From Gymnothorax reevesii (taxonomy: Eukaryota > Chordata > Actinopteri > Anguilliformes > Muraenidae), in assembly GCA_029721435.1 (NCBI GenBank), contig CM056574.1:28567001-28631000 (forward strand): DNA of 64,000 bases, given 5' to 3'. A program made the translations under genes and the position numbers. Of this stretch, positions 45,171 through 54,753 are shown in pieces; the first letter of the stretch is position 1; each line of letters begins with the position of its first letter. The notes beneath the pieces were generated by a model. The model saw nothing but the letters and a program-made list of their open reading frames with translations. It was not told where the DNA came from and ran no database searches.

Positions 45171-45659
45171 TCAATGTACACAATCATTGGCTTTTGCCCT
45201 GTATAAACTAACATCAAAGTGTTGTAAAGATAGAACCAGAGCCAGCAGCTCCTTCTCTATTGTGGAATAGTTCTTTTGGTGGCGATTGAACTTCCTGGAG
45301 AAGTATGCCACGGGATGCTCATTGTCATCAGAGTCACTTCTCTGTAGGAGCCCCGATCCACAAGCTAGGTCGCTAGCATCGACCGCGATGGAGAACGGTT
45401 TGTTGAAGTCAGGAGATTTGAGCACGGGGAAGTGACACAGCAGAGACTTCAGACGATCGAAGGCTCTCTGGCATGCTTCATCCCGAGTGAACTTTATGTC
45501 TTTCTTCAGTTGGTTGGTCAGACTGAGAGCAATCTCAGCAAAGTTCTTGCAGAACTTGCGATAGTACCCGATCATTTCAAGGAAGCAGCACAAAGCTTTT
45601 TTGTCGTCAGGAACTGGAAAGTCCATGATGGCTTGAACTTCAGCATTTATGGGTGCCAC
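45171..45659 (-). pseudogene. RT connection and RNase H of Gmr1-like copy 2 (broken)
   Basis: After a stop at 45663-45665 the same frame continues with VAPINAEVQAIMDFPVPDDKK (connection), RKFCKNFAEIALSLTNQLKK and the RNase H domain: FSIAVDASDLACGSGLLQ (first catalytic Asp), NEHPVAYFSRKF and TIEKELLALVLSLQHF (Glu). The frame then shifts after LQHFDVSLYRAKA, so the later YxDHN and NVIADCLSR motifs must be read from other frames in 45000-45170. RNase H removes the RNA strand during reverse transcription. Exactly this first half of RNase H plus the RT is what copy 1 has lost. Confidence 0.85.
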
Positions 45660-45665
45660 CTTACC

Positions 45666-46228
45666 CTAGCCTATGATGTAGCCAAGATACGTGACAGAAG
45701 CACAACCAAAGTCACTCTTGCTCAGGTTAACAGTCAGGTTAGCCTGGGTCAGGCACTGGAACAAGGTCTCTACATCTTTCAGATGTTCTTCCCAGGAGTC
45801 ACTCCATGTGATCAGGACGTCGATGTACGCACCCGTGTGTGGCAATCCGGCGATTGTAGTCTGTATCATCCTTTGGAACGTGGCTGGGGCATTTTTCATG
45901 CCAAAGGGTAGGACTTCATACTGGTACAACCCAGATGGTGTGGCAAAAGCAGACATGCTCTTGGCCCTCTCAGTTAAAGGTACACACCAATAACCCTTCA
46001 ATAAATCAATCTTGGTCAGAAACTTTGCTTGCCCTACTCTATCAATACAATCATCAATCCTAGGTATTGGAAACACATCAGTTTAGTTACAGCATTGACT
46101 TTGCGATAATCTGTACAGAATCTAGTACTTCCATCAGGTTTCTGAAGTAGCACACAGGGTGAACTCCAATCTGAGTTAGAGGGTCTGATAATATCATGTT
46201 CTAACATGTACTCAACCTCTCTCAGCAA
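45666..46228 (-). pseudogene. Reverse transcriptase of Gmr1-like copy 2 (broken)
   Basis: Two overlapping frames (46034-46228 and 45666-46076) give the RT in order: EHDIIRPSNSDWSSPCVLLQ, KPDGSTRFCTDYRKVNA, FPIPRIDDCIDRVGQAKFLT, KIDLLKGYWCVPL (motif A Asp in KIDL), FATPSGLYQYEVLPFGMKNA (motif B) and then the active-site box, which reads AYIDVLITWSDSWEEHL. The usual YxDD is thus YIDV, with the second catalytic Asp replaced by Val. A frameshift divides the gene near 46070. It follows the integrase directly and precedes RNase H. Confidence 0.87.
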
Positions 46229-46403
46229 TCTTTCTCTTTTCAGGATTCATCCAGTACGGATGCTGTTTTATTAGTTTGGCATCACCAACATCTACATCAT
46301 GAGAGGCTATAGAAACTCTTTGGAACATCAGGAAATAGATCTTTATATTTCTTGATCAGCCTCTCAAACTGATCTTTCTGTGAGGGTTCTTAGTGCTGGA
46401 GTT

Positions 46404-46712
46404 TTACATCAAGATTTTGCAACACTTCAGAATTTGACAATTTACATGAAAGAACTTCAGCTGTAATTCTAGGTCATCTTGAAACTCCCCCTCATCTTCA
46501 CACGTCTTGACGATAGGAGAATCTGAAATGACAGCTGCAACCCTAGCATTTCTGTCATGATAAGGCTTCAGCATGTTAATGTGACACGTTTGTTTTGGCT
46601 TTCTCCTATCTGGAGTCTTCACAATGTAATTGAGATCATTAAATTTTGTAAGGCTTTCATACAGACCGTAAAATCTAGCCTGTAATGGATTGGACTGCAT
46701 GAGAAACAACAC
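46404..46712 (-). pseudogene. Integrase C-terminal GPY-type module of copy 2
   Basis: The frame MLFLMQSNPLQARFYGLYES, KFNDLNYIVKTPDRRKPKQ and HINMLKPYHDRNARVAAV corresponds to the C-terminal module of copy 1 (GPYEIL there, GLYESL here). A frameshift relative to the integrase core separates them near 46650-46700. The end of the frame (after EDEGEFQDD) shifts again; the linker to RT (KKYKDLFPDVPK on the minus strand near 46330) is in a further frame. Confidence 0.82.
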
Positions 46713-47161
46713 AAGAACCTTGTCTCCTGGTTTAAACTCACGGCTTCTAGCCTTATGATCATACCAAGCTTCATTTTTCCCTGACCTGATTTCAAGTTCT
46801 CTTTGGCTAGGTCACATGCTGCTCGCAATCTTTCCTTGAACTTGCTAACATAGTCTAACAGACTGATGTGCGGCTTTTCCTCTTGCCATTGTTCACTCAA
46901 CAATAGCGAAGGTCCTCTCACTTCATGGCCAAACACTAGGTCAAATGGACTGAATCCAGTGGACTCCTGCACTGCTTCTCTAGCTGCAAACAACAGCAAA
47001 TGAACACCTTCATCCCAGTCTTTCTCATGGTCATCACAGTAAGTCCTCATCATTGACTTGAGAGAGGAATGAAACCACTCTAAGGCACCCTGACTTTCTG
47101 GATGATAGGCACTGGAGAGAATCTGCTTCGCACCTAGTTCATACACAACCTGCTGAAACAA
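46619..47161 (-). pseudogene. Integrase core C-terminal half of copy 2
   Basis: It is in frame with the preceding 47183-48463 part, separated by one TAA. It holds the third catalytic residue, Glu in QGALEWFHSSL, where copy 1 has ALERFHS, and continues with CDDHEKDWDEGVHLLLFAAR, STGFSPFDLVFGHEVRGP and LLDYVSKFKERLRAACDLAK. These parts match copy 1 almost residue by residue. The frame drifts at about 46750. Confidence 0.87.
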
Positions 47162-47182
47162 TCGAGAAGTGAAATTGCTACC

Positions 47183-48463
47183 TTAGTCTGACTGAATTTC
47201 CCTGGGAAGGCCAAACAACATGAAGAACTTTATCAAAGTCTTTGAGATTGCAGTTGCCTTGATGTTACGTAGAGGTATGGCTTCAGGGAATCTGGTAGAT
47301 GCACACATGATTGTCAGCAAGTACTGATTTCCAGATCTAGTCTTGGGTAATGGACTAACGCAATCAACAATGACCTTAGAGAAGGGCTCCTCAAATGCTG
47401 GGATAGGCTGCAATGGAGCTACAGGTGGGTCTAACTGGTGTTTTCCAACTACCTGACAAGTGTGACAGGTTTTGCAAAAGTTGGAAACATCTTTCCGAAG
47501 CCCAGGCCAGAAGAAGTGTTTCATGATCTTATCAACAGTCTTGTTAACACCAAGATGACCTCCTAAAGGTAAACTATGAGCCATTGTTAAGATCTCATTC
47601 CTGTAGACCTTCGGAACAACAATTTGCCTAACCACTGCCCAATCTGCATTGACAGGGATATCAGGAGGGTGCCACCTCCGCATCAACACACCATCCTTGA
47701 GATAAAGAAATAGACGTTGTTCCAGTTGGGTATTATCAGGAAGGGCTCTCCTCTTTAGTACACAAATTTCAGGATCATTAGTTTGCTCCTCAATCAACCG
47801 CTTTCTGGACAGAGACAAGTCCCCAGACACATCAGAATCACCAAACCCATCTGGCTGGCTGAACAAAGAACTGATAAAAGTATCTGATAAGTCCTGAAAC
47901 GGAGAAACCAGAGTAGGACTACCAGAGTCATGAGGTGAACCACCTGAGTCCTGACTATCTAATGTGCTGGACGGCACCACATCTTCTTCTTCTTTAGCCT
48001 TCTTGGCCATAGCACGAGTCACTGCACAGGAAGGATACAGAGATGGGTCTTCATCACCATTTTCAGTGCTCGGGTGTGAAGTAAGATGAACAGGGGGTAC
48101 TACATTGCCCTCAGCAAGGTCATTGCCTAGCAACAGAGAAACACCCTTGATAGGTAGACTTGTCATAAGTCCCACCTTTACCTGTCCTGTAACTAAATCT
48201 GACTTCAAGAATACAGAGCACAGGGGTACAGATACAGTCCTCCCTTCAATACCTTGTACAAGTATGAAATCCCCAGAAACGGTCTCATCACGTAACTCCA
48301 AAGAGTCCATCAACAAAAGTGACTGAGAAGCTCCGGTATCCCTTAGGATATATATGGGGACAGGAGGAGAATGCTCATTCAGAGCCACAAATCGCTTTGA
48401 CACAAATGGAAGAAATTCTTCCCTCACAAAGTCAGACTTTTTAGCCCCGCAAGGAGCAGGCAA
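47183..48463 (-). pseudogene. Protease and integrase N-terminal half of copy 2 (426 residues open)
   Basis: The longest open frame of the window. Residues ~30-120 form a retropepsin with the active-site triplet in YILRDTGASQSLLLMDSLEL and the later VSLLLGNDLAEG. An acidic Ser-rich spacer (about 140-230) leads to RKRLIEEQTNDPEI and the integrase: H2C2 zinc module (GGHLGVNKTVDKI, CKTCHTC), first Asp in VIVDCVSPL and second Asp in REIQSD. The TAA at 47183-47185 directly follows that second Asp codon (Gln in copy 1). Protease releases Gag and Pol products, integrase inserts the cDNA. No start codon is needed, since it would be read through from gag. Confidence 0.9.
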
Positions 48464-48472
48464 TTTAGCAGA

Positions 48473-48727
48473 TCAGTTATCTACTACAGGGGTTTCTAAC
48501 CTGTAACAACAGTTAGTTGTAACATGACCAGATTTCTTGCAATAACTGCAAACTAGACCACTTTTGTCACTGTCAGCTTTCACACTTTGATCAGACCTGT
48601 TACTGGATTTCTGAGCACCATCACCAGATTTGTCTTTGTCTTTGGGTGAGGAATCTTGGGTATCACCATTACCTTTTTTTTTAAATTGGGACCATCTATT
48701 GTTACTGCTAGACTGAAATTTGGACAT
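48473..48727 (-). pseudogene. Gag nucleocapsid with CCHC zinc knuckle (copy 2)
   Basis: The frame ends with CSYCKKSGHVTTNC, a CX2CX4HX4C knuckle as in nucleocapsid domains that bind the element RNA. A Ser/Lys/Asp-rich stretch comes before it (SSPKDKDKSGDGAQ, SNRSDQSVKADSDKS). It is in frame with the protease part downstream, separated by one TGA (48470-48472), so gag and pol were probably one frame in the ancestor. Confidence 0.85.
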
Positions 48728-49097
48728 ATTCGTCTGGAAATTTGGCAGCTGATTGAAAATTCAGCGCTCGCTTCTCATTAAGGTAGGTCTTAAAAACATC
48801 CTCAACACAGTTCTTGAATTCTTCAACTAACACCATCTCTTTTAGTGAGTTGAAATCATCCTCGACCGCCATAGAAGTACACCAGCGCTCAGAGCAAACC
48901 TTCTTCTCATTAGCAAATTCCACATAAGTCTGATTGTCAGATTTCTTCAAACCTCTGAATTTCTGTCGGTAAGCCTCTGGAACCAACTCATAAGCTCTCA
49001 AAATAACCTTTTTGACAACCTCATAATCAGAGGAATCATCTGCAGACAAAGCCGAATAGGCTTGTTTAGCTTTACCCTTGAGGACAGTTTGCAACAT
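48708..49097 (-). pseudogene. Gag SCAN-like capsid region (copy 2)
   Basis: The frame MLQTVLKGKAKQAYSALSAD, YEVVKKVILRAYELVPEAYR, QKFRGLKKSDNQTYVEFANE and LKEMVLVEEFKNCVEDVFK is the alpha-helical capsid part of the Gmr1-like Gag. It is known from work on the family that the vertebrate SCAN dimerisation domain arose from this kind of Gag. The layout of helices and words such as LLVEEF-type motifs support it. Frameshifts separate it from the part before (49115) and after (48727). Confidence 0.75.
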
Positions 49098-49114
49098 CAG
49101 AGGCCAGTGTTCCT

Positions 49115-49630
49115 TTAGATTGCTACCTTTTCAAAACACTGGAAATAGTTGTCAAGATCCTTTTCCGAAACTGGAGGCACCAGTTTTACCTCCTGCCTAG
49201 CAAAAAATTTATTTTTAGTTTCAATTTTAATTTTTAGTTGCTCCATTTGGAGTCTTTCTTCTCCATCCAACTTCTCTAACTCAAAATCTCTCTGTCTCGG
49301 TCTCTCTCTTTCTGCTCTTTCCTCTTTCTCTCTCTCAAATTCTTTTTGTTTTACTCTTTCCTCCCTTTCAATCTCTCGCATTTTTAATTTAAGTTCCATT
49401 TCTATATTTGGATTTTCCACTGGAAACTGTTCCAGATCTCCTGGTGCAAACACATTTTCATCAATGTAATATTCCACAATCTCTCTAGCCAGTCTTGCTT
49501 TTCGCATGGCTGGTTTTACCTCTGTCAGGTATAAATGTCTGCATATTTCTAGCAGTTCTGTCTTTTTAAGAGACTTCAAAACCTCAACGGTTGGTGATGC
49601 CAAGAAATCATCCATTGCTGTTGATCTCAC
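49115..49630 (-). pseudogene. Gag N-terminal region with charged coiled coil (copy 2)
   Basis: A start MRSTAMDDFLASPTVEVLKS (second Met likely) is followed by a helical part (LKKTELLEICRHLYL, KPAMRKARLAREIVEYYI), then ~70 residues made largely of E, R, K and L (KQKEFEREKEERAERERP and more), which should form a coiled coil. It ends with KLVPPVSEKDLDNYFQCFEK, the join to the SCAN-like region. It is the beginning of Gag, ~160 bp after the LTR. The frame is lost near 49120. Confidence 0.8.
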
Positions 49631-49647
49631 AATTAAAATAATAAATA

Positions 49648-49651
<4 letters not shown>

Positions 49652-49698
<47 letters not shown>
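49652..49698. repeat. (TA)n microsatellite
   Basis: About 46 bp of TA repeats in the leader of Gmr1-like copy 2, just before gag on the minus strand. Confidence 0.95.
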
Positions 49699-49700
<2 letters not shown>

Positions 49701-49769
49701 AAAATTCAAAAAACAATATTACAATTTGAAATGTTAGATTTATAATGAATGACTCACACAATGTTCTCC

Positions 49770-49790
49770 CCCGGACTTGAGTCCCCAATT
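49770..49790 (-). promoter_or_regulatory. Candidate primer-binding site of Gmr1-like copy 2
   Basis: Directly after the LTR end (CCAAAACA) and an AAT spacer, the minus strand reads TGGGGACTCAAGTCCGGGG. It starts with TGG, as expected for a match to the CCA end of a tRNA, and has the right place. Which tRNA would pair with it I cannot say. Confidence 0.45.
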
Positions 49791-50252
49791 TGTTTTGGCC
49801 CCAATTTCTTTTAGCCTCAATTTGCTACGACATATAAGACAGCAAGGGATGACAGACAAAATTTTTAAACTTAAACAGGTTTAATTAAACAAACACTTAA
49901 ATAATCTTCTATCTACTCTACTGACCAACATTGATAAAAACAGGAACAAAAATATTTACAGTCCCTTTGGTGGGGTTGTTTGGTGATGTCCTGGGTGAGG
50001 AAAATACTCCAACACAGGCAAAAATCCACAAAAAGCTTAACAGGTCATGAAAAAAAATGACAGTTCTGGTCAAATGTATCCTTCTGCCTGCAATTCCTCC
50101 TACTACTTTACTCTCTCTATTTTCCTCCTTATATACTGTTTTGCAGAACCCTCCCACATTTTAGACTTTTTTTTTAAATTCTCTGGGACTTTGTTTCAGA
50201 CATCCCCAGGACATGTACAAACCTAGCTCCAGTCTGGGCTTAACAAAAGAAA
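49791..50252 (-). repeat. 5' LTR of copy 2, start missing (462 bp)
   Basis: Colinear with the LTRs at 2440-2944 and 27339-27812 (TATATAAGGAGG, CATCCCTTGCTG, TTGGGGCCAAAACA on the minus strand). It lacks the first part of U3, with homology stopping at about 50252. Confidence 0.87.
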
Positions 50253-51113
50253 TTAATACCAGAGGGTAGGAGAACGGGGCAAGGGCCTTGTGTGGCACGG
50301 ACTGGAACCCTGGTGTAGCTTTTGGTTGTTGTATGCAAATCAGTAAAAATATGCGAATTTGACCTGTGTCACCTCATATCTATACTCCATTGAAACAGGA
50401 AGTCGCAGTTGTCCACTGAAGAGTTCCTAAGCAAATAGGTCCATTTTAAAATGTTAAATATGACTGAACGTACATACATCAGTAAGATATAAATCATGGG
50501 ATTTTTTAAGGGTGCTAATAGCTGTGGCAGAAACACTTGAGAAAAATATCAATTTCATGTTAAATTGTATTTCTTTCAATAATTTCCTTCAGTGAAAAGG
50601 TTTTATTGTTGTGAATATCATGAGTTCTTGAGTTAAGTCCAAGAGGATAAACGGCAAAGACATTTTATTCACAGCATGTTTTGCTCATATTCACTAAGGA
50701 TGCCCACATTTTTGAGGGACTGTACAAGGAATTCTCAGAATACTGGAGTAATTTTGGCAAATCCCACTCCCTAATTAGAAAATGCTACATTTGGGCCTAA
50801 TTCTTAATATTCGAAAGGAATACACCATTTACATGACTCAAATTTTAAATTTGATCATATTCTGAACAATAGAACAATATTTGTGCACGTGTAATTGCAT
50901 TCATTGTTTAAAATTGTAACTGCTCTAATTGTTTTGCAAGTTATGGGGGAAAATGCATAAAAAGAAAAATACAGAAGAAGATAGACTCGTTTTTCAAGTC
51001 CTGTAGTCATGTAAGTAGAGTTATAGTAGCGTGGCCTTGTTTAGTCTTTGCTTTGAAGACAGAAACAAAGCTTGTAATCTCCTTACAGACACTGGTTTTG
51101 AGTAATGGGTGTA
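50253..51113. other. No recognisable gene
   Basis: Plain AT-rich DNA between the Gmr1-like copy and the LTR-like repeat. Confidence 0.6.
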
Positions 51114-51119
51114 AACATG

Positions 51120-52574
51120 CAACTAGACCAAGGAGGGTCCTAGCAGAGGCGGAGGCCTCAGCATGCTTGCCTTAGCAGCCGGGGAAAAGAAAGCCTTAAT
51201 GGTCTCCATAACAATAATGGGGTCTGGCTACAGCTTTAACACTAGACCACTGCCTCAGGCCATACGTGATGACTTCTTTCACGTTCTGCTTGTAAGTGGC
51301 CTGAAACTTGCCTTGCAGATGCTGCAGTCCTCATGTCGTAGCGGTTCCAATTAATCTGACTCCGTATGAAATTTATGATAAAAAATATAGTTATAACCAA
51401 TCGCGATTACTATGCGTTTGCATAAATATTGACTTGACACCAATTTATGATTTGAGAGCTATGTTCTGTATCGGACCCAGAACTGGTCTATACCTTACTC
51501 CTCCGGACCAGAAGCATCTGTACAACCCACTTCGGTGGATTAACTCAGAGGCTGGCGGAATTATTATGCGCAGTAATTTGACATAGAAAATAACTACGAC
51601 TTGGGAGTACCGGGGCCCAAAGCGAGAAACTCCGAAGTGTGTTATTATTAGTTCAGGGACTTCTTGTTTGAAAGATTTCCTTTCAGGGACCAAGCCGACT
51701 CGGTATAACGGAATCTCCTCATAGGAAGACCAATCACAGCGTGGAAAATTCACTAATAATGCAGACCAAGTGTGTTGATCAGGCATCGCACTTACAGTCC
51801 TACATTACCCAAGAAGGAGATGGGGCTTCGAGCTAGAAGGGAATATGTCCGCGCAAATCAAAATCCCACAACAAAAATACAATTTTAAATTGATTTCGTC
51901 AGGCAGGCCCAAGCTTACATCACACAAACCAATTACATCATTACAGAAAGGTAAAAAGTAGAAGTCATATCACAACTGGCGCAGCTCAAAACTAAACATA
52001 TACACAAAGTATATGGAGGGAAGGATGGATACAAGCTTCCACAGCAATATCACGTCAAATCGCTCAAGATCTTCCATGACTAGATTAAAGCTAACCACGG
52101 CATAGAGATGCGCGTGAGGGAAGTTGAATGCAATCCTCGATTGTGAGAACAGCTACACACCAGCAGACCAGCATGTGTGGGAAGTCATGTACGATCTTCC
52201 ATAACTACTATTGGCTACACAAGGCATGGAGATGCACGCGTGGGAAACCGAGTGCAGTCTTCCCCGAATCCTTTGTTACTTTCCCTTTTAAGCCCAAACT
52301 CCAGAGGCACTTCCGACAGCAGGGTCATAAATCATTTTGGGTAATCAGGAAGGCAAACCCTCTTCAGAGGGGTTTGGGAGGGAGCATTACCATGAGGAGC
52401 ATGGCATTATTGAATAATGGTTCAGTACAATTTTAATCCCTTTGAAATATGGACCATGCAATTTCGGAATCTTAGTGGAGTAAAATGATACCATTACAGT
52501 TTGCCATGAAACGCCAGTTACAGTCCAGAATTACATAGATACCTGGTATTAATGTTACCAATCAGCATATGTCA
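51120..52574 (-). mobile_element. 1.5 kb LTR-like repeat, copy B
   Basis: Inverse orientation relative to copy A (8307-9855), with which it aligns end to end. Borders read TGACATATG and GTTTACA on the minus strand, flanked by AATGGG (51114-51119) and TATGGG (52575-52580) on the plus strand: five of six bases match. The right flank is the terminal inverted repeat of the element that runs to 54753, so copy B probably inserted into that terminus. Contains the same run of CTTCCCACACATGC-type units as copy A. Confidence 0.65.
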
Positions 52575-54753
52575 TATGGGTCATTCTCAAAATACGGTGA
52601 AAAACATGTCCCTGCATTTTCCAGACACACAAATGCTCAAAAATTTTAAAAAATCATCCACATTAAACCAAAATTATGTAATTCAATACCATTTTAAATG
52701 ATGATGATAATTTCAGTTTATATATTTGCAATTTTATTATTTTATTTCAGTTTTAATTTCCTTTGTATCTAAAAAAACGCTTGTCCCACTGCCATGATTC
52801 AACGGTATTGGACAGTGTAAAAATATTTCCTCTTTTTTGTTTGAAAAAATAATAATTGGTCAAATATGGACAAACATTGTTCTTAATATATGAATAAAAT
52901 TAAAACTAAATTAGGTATTTAATAATAAAAATATTTTTAGAAGAATATCTGTCCTTTGATTGGGTGTCATTGGTGTTACTGGTATCACAGACCCTTATTT
53001 TGAAAGGTGAAGAATGTGTATGAGAACCACCCAAGGTCAGAAAGAAGAAGAAGAAGAAGTCATTTAAGTCCATACATGGTGAGTGTCTCTGTACTGAGTA
53101 AAAGTAAGATATTTTCAGTTAAATGGTCATTTTTCGACATGGTTCTTTTTGTTGTGTCATTGGTGTTACTTTGATTTGTGCTAGAGTGAAATATTTTTAT
53201 GGAAAAACACAGATTAATTAGTGTAATTTATAGATTTTAAAATGCTGACTCATGCTACATTTGAGCTAGCTTGGACACCATTTTGCGCAACTAGCCTGTT
53301 ATAGATATTTGTCATTGGTGTTACTGTCATTGGTGTTACCGCCCTTGCCTGTAACACCAATGACTATAGGCCAATGTGTATCAATAGCATGTTTTATCTC
53401 AAGTAAATAGACATATAAATGTACATTTAATACAAAATTAAACAGTTATTTTGATTATTAACCCTCGGCGCAGCGCAGCGAGGGTTACTGTAGTTGGATC
53501 TGTGTGTCCGTTAAGTCACATCTCACCTCTGGAGCGTCTGTTCGTCCTGAAAATGCTGTCTCGTACTCAGCGGGCAACGGAGGTCAAAAAATTTGTGGGG
53601 TTTTTTCTGAAACCGTTCCGTTGCAGAGATTCAGCACTCTCCGTTGTACGGCCGTACGATTTTCCTGCCGAAAGCGCGCATTCGATTACAGTCCTATACC
53701 GCGTGGTACTGGTCATTTCTTCCTGTGTGGTGTGCAGAGAAGAGCGAGTAGTTTCGTGAGTTGCAATTGGTCAGCTTACAAGTAAATGAAGATACCTACG
53801 GCTTCCGAAGGACACGGAGCAGATTATTATTAGAACGGATTTTGCTATAAACGGTTCATTCAAAAGTTATAATTATGGCGTGAAACACAAGCGAAAGAGC
53901 CTATTATAATATGCTAATTAGCTTACTCTGGCCTACCCGCGATCAGTTTTCCTGTTAGATGTACAGCGAAGCACCAGAGGTTGCTGAGGGAGTACAAGCA
54001 TGTGCACTGCTCCGGTCAAAGCTATAGCGCTTCCAGCAGTGAAATGCATGAAATTAATTGAAATTGAATTAGAAATTAAATTAATTGTTATACAGTGTTG
54101 TAGAGTGCCATTTCTTTGAATGTTAAATGTAACAATGAATAGAAATTATTTGTCATACAGTGTAAAGTCATTGGTGTTACATTTGCGTCATTGGTGTTAC
54201 TACACTGAAATTTGAAGGTCATATAACATTAGACATCATTTAAGATAATATTAGTACTTATGTCAGTGCAATTTAATGTTTATCCAAATATATTATTATT
54301 TGACTTCATGCATAGTAAATTTCAGTAATTTCATCAGCATATTTCGTCTTTTATGAAAAGTACACATATAGTCAAATCAAACATTATCACTTAAATTGAG
54401 TAATAATGTTAAATATTTCTAAATTGATTCCAAAAGTTACTGTTTTATTTCATGGAGTTTGTTCAACAGTTTCTAGATGTTGTGACATGTGCCTTTTGAT
54501 TCATTTTATTGCATTCATGAATCTTGTAATTATAACCTGAAGTGTGGTAACACCAATGACAGAAAACTAAGTACATCTTAGAAAAAACATAAAAAATTTT
54601 TAAAAAGACAAACGTCATAGTTGTCCATTACAGTTGGTAACATGGTCAACATGCTAATAAATATTTCCCATTAAATTAAATTTGTGAAAACTGAATTAAT
54701 TTTTTTTACTTTTTTGACTTGGAAAATCACCGTATTTTGATAATGACCCATAT
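52574..54753. mobile_element. TIR element with eight dispersed TCATTGGTGTTAC motifs
   Basis: ATATGGGTCATT, one variable base and TCAAAATACGGTGA form a 27 bp inverted repeat at both ends (52574-52600 and 54727-54753, one mismatch). Between them the 13-mer TCATTGGTGTTAC occurs at 52967, 53157, 53312, 53327, 54168 and 54188 on the plus strand and at 53351 and 54547 on the minus strand. The element has no ORF with a recognisable domain. It is split by a hairpin-headed repeat (53456-~54060). I infer a non-autonomous DNA transposon whose subterminal motifs may bind a transposase. Family unknown. Confidence 0.65.
53456..54060 (+). repeat. Hairpin-headed insert inside the TIR element
   Basis: The head AACCCTCGGCGCAGCG folds back on CAGCGAGGGTT (AACCCTCG/CGAGGGTT stem), then GTGTGTCCGTTAAG follows. 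The stretch is richer in G and C and free of the 13-mer that marks its surroundings. The right border is not sharp. Two short ORFs (102 and 93 residues) overlap here without a known motif. Confidence 0.5.

Larger units (their letters stand above)
44641..50252 (-). mobile_element. Gmr1-like Ty3/gypsy retrotransposon, copy 2
   Basis: On the minus strand: partial 5' LTR (49791-50252), candidate primer-binding site, gag with SCAN-like region and CCHC knuckle, protease, integrase, RT, RNase H, purine tract and partial 3' LTR (44641-44895). Integrase lies upstream of RT. This is the order of the Gmr1-like group, which in other respects is Ty3/gypsy-related. The 5' LTR lacks its first tens of bases, the 3' LTR its last ~240. 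Outer ends are therefore cut, and no target duplication can be seen. All genes have breaks. Confidence 0.92.

Noticed and set aside
47183..48463. 426-residue ORF as a domesticated host gene
   Set aside because: It lies between LTRs with gag upstream and broken RT downstream. The stop inside the integrase core is a simple nonsense change. Nothing suggests selection for a host function.
52967..54559. TCATTGGTGTTAC as a tandem satellite
   Set aside because: The spacing is irregular and both orientations occur, so it is a dispersed motif, not a satellite.
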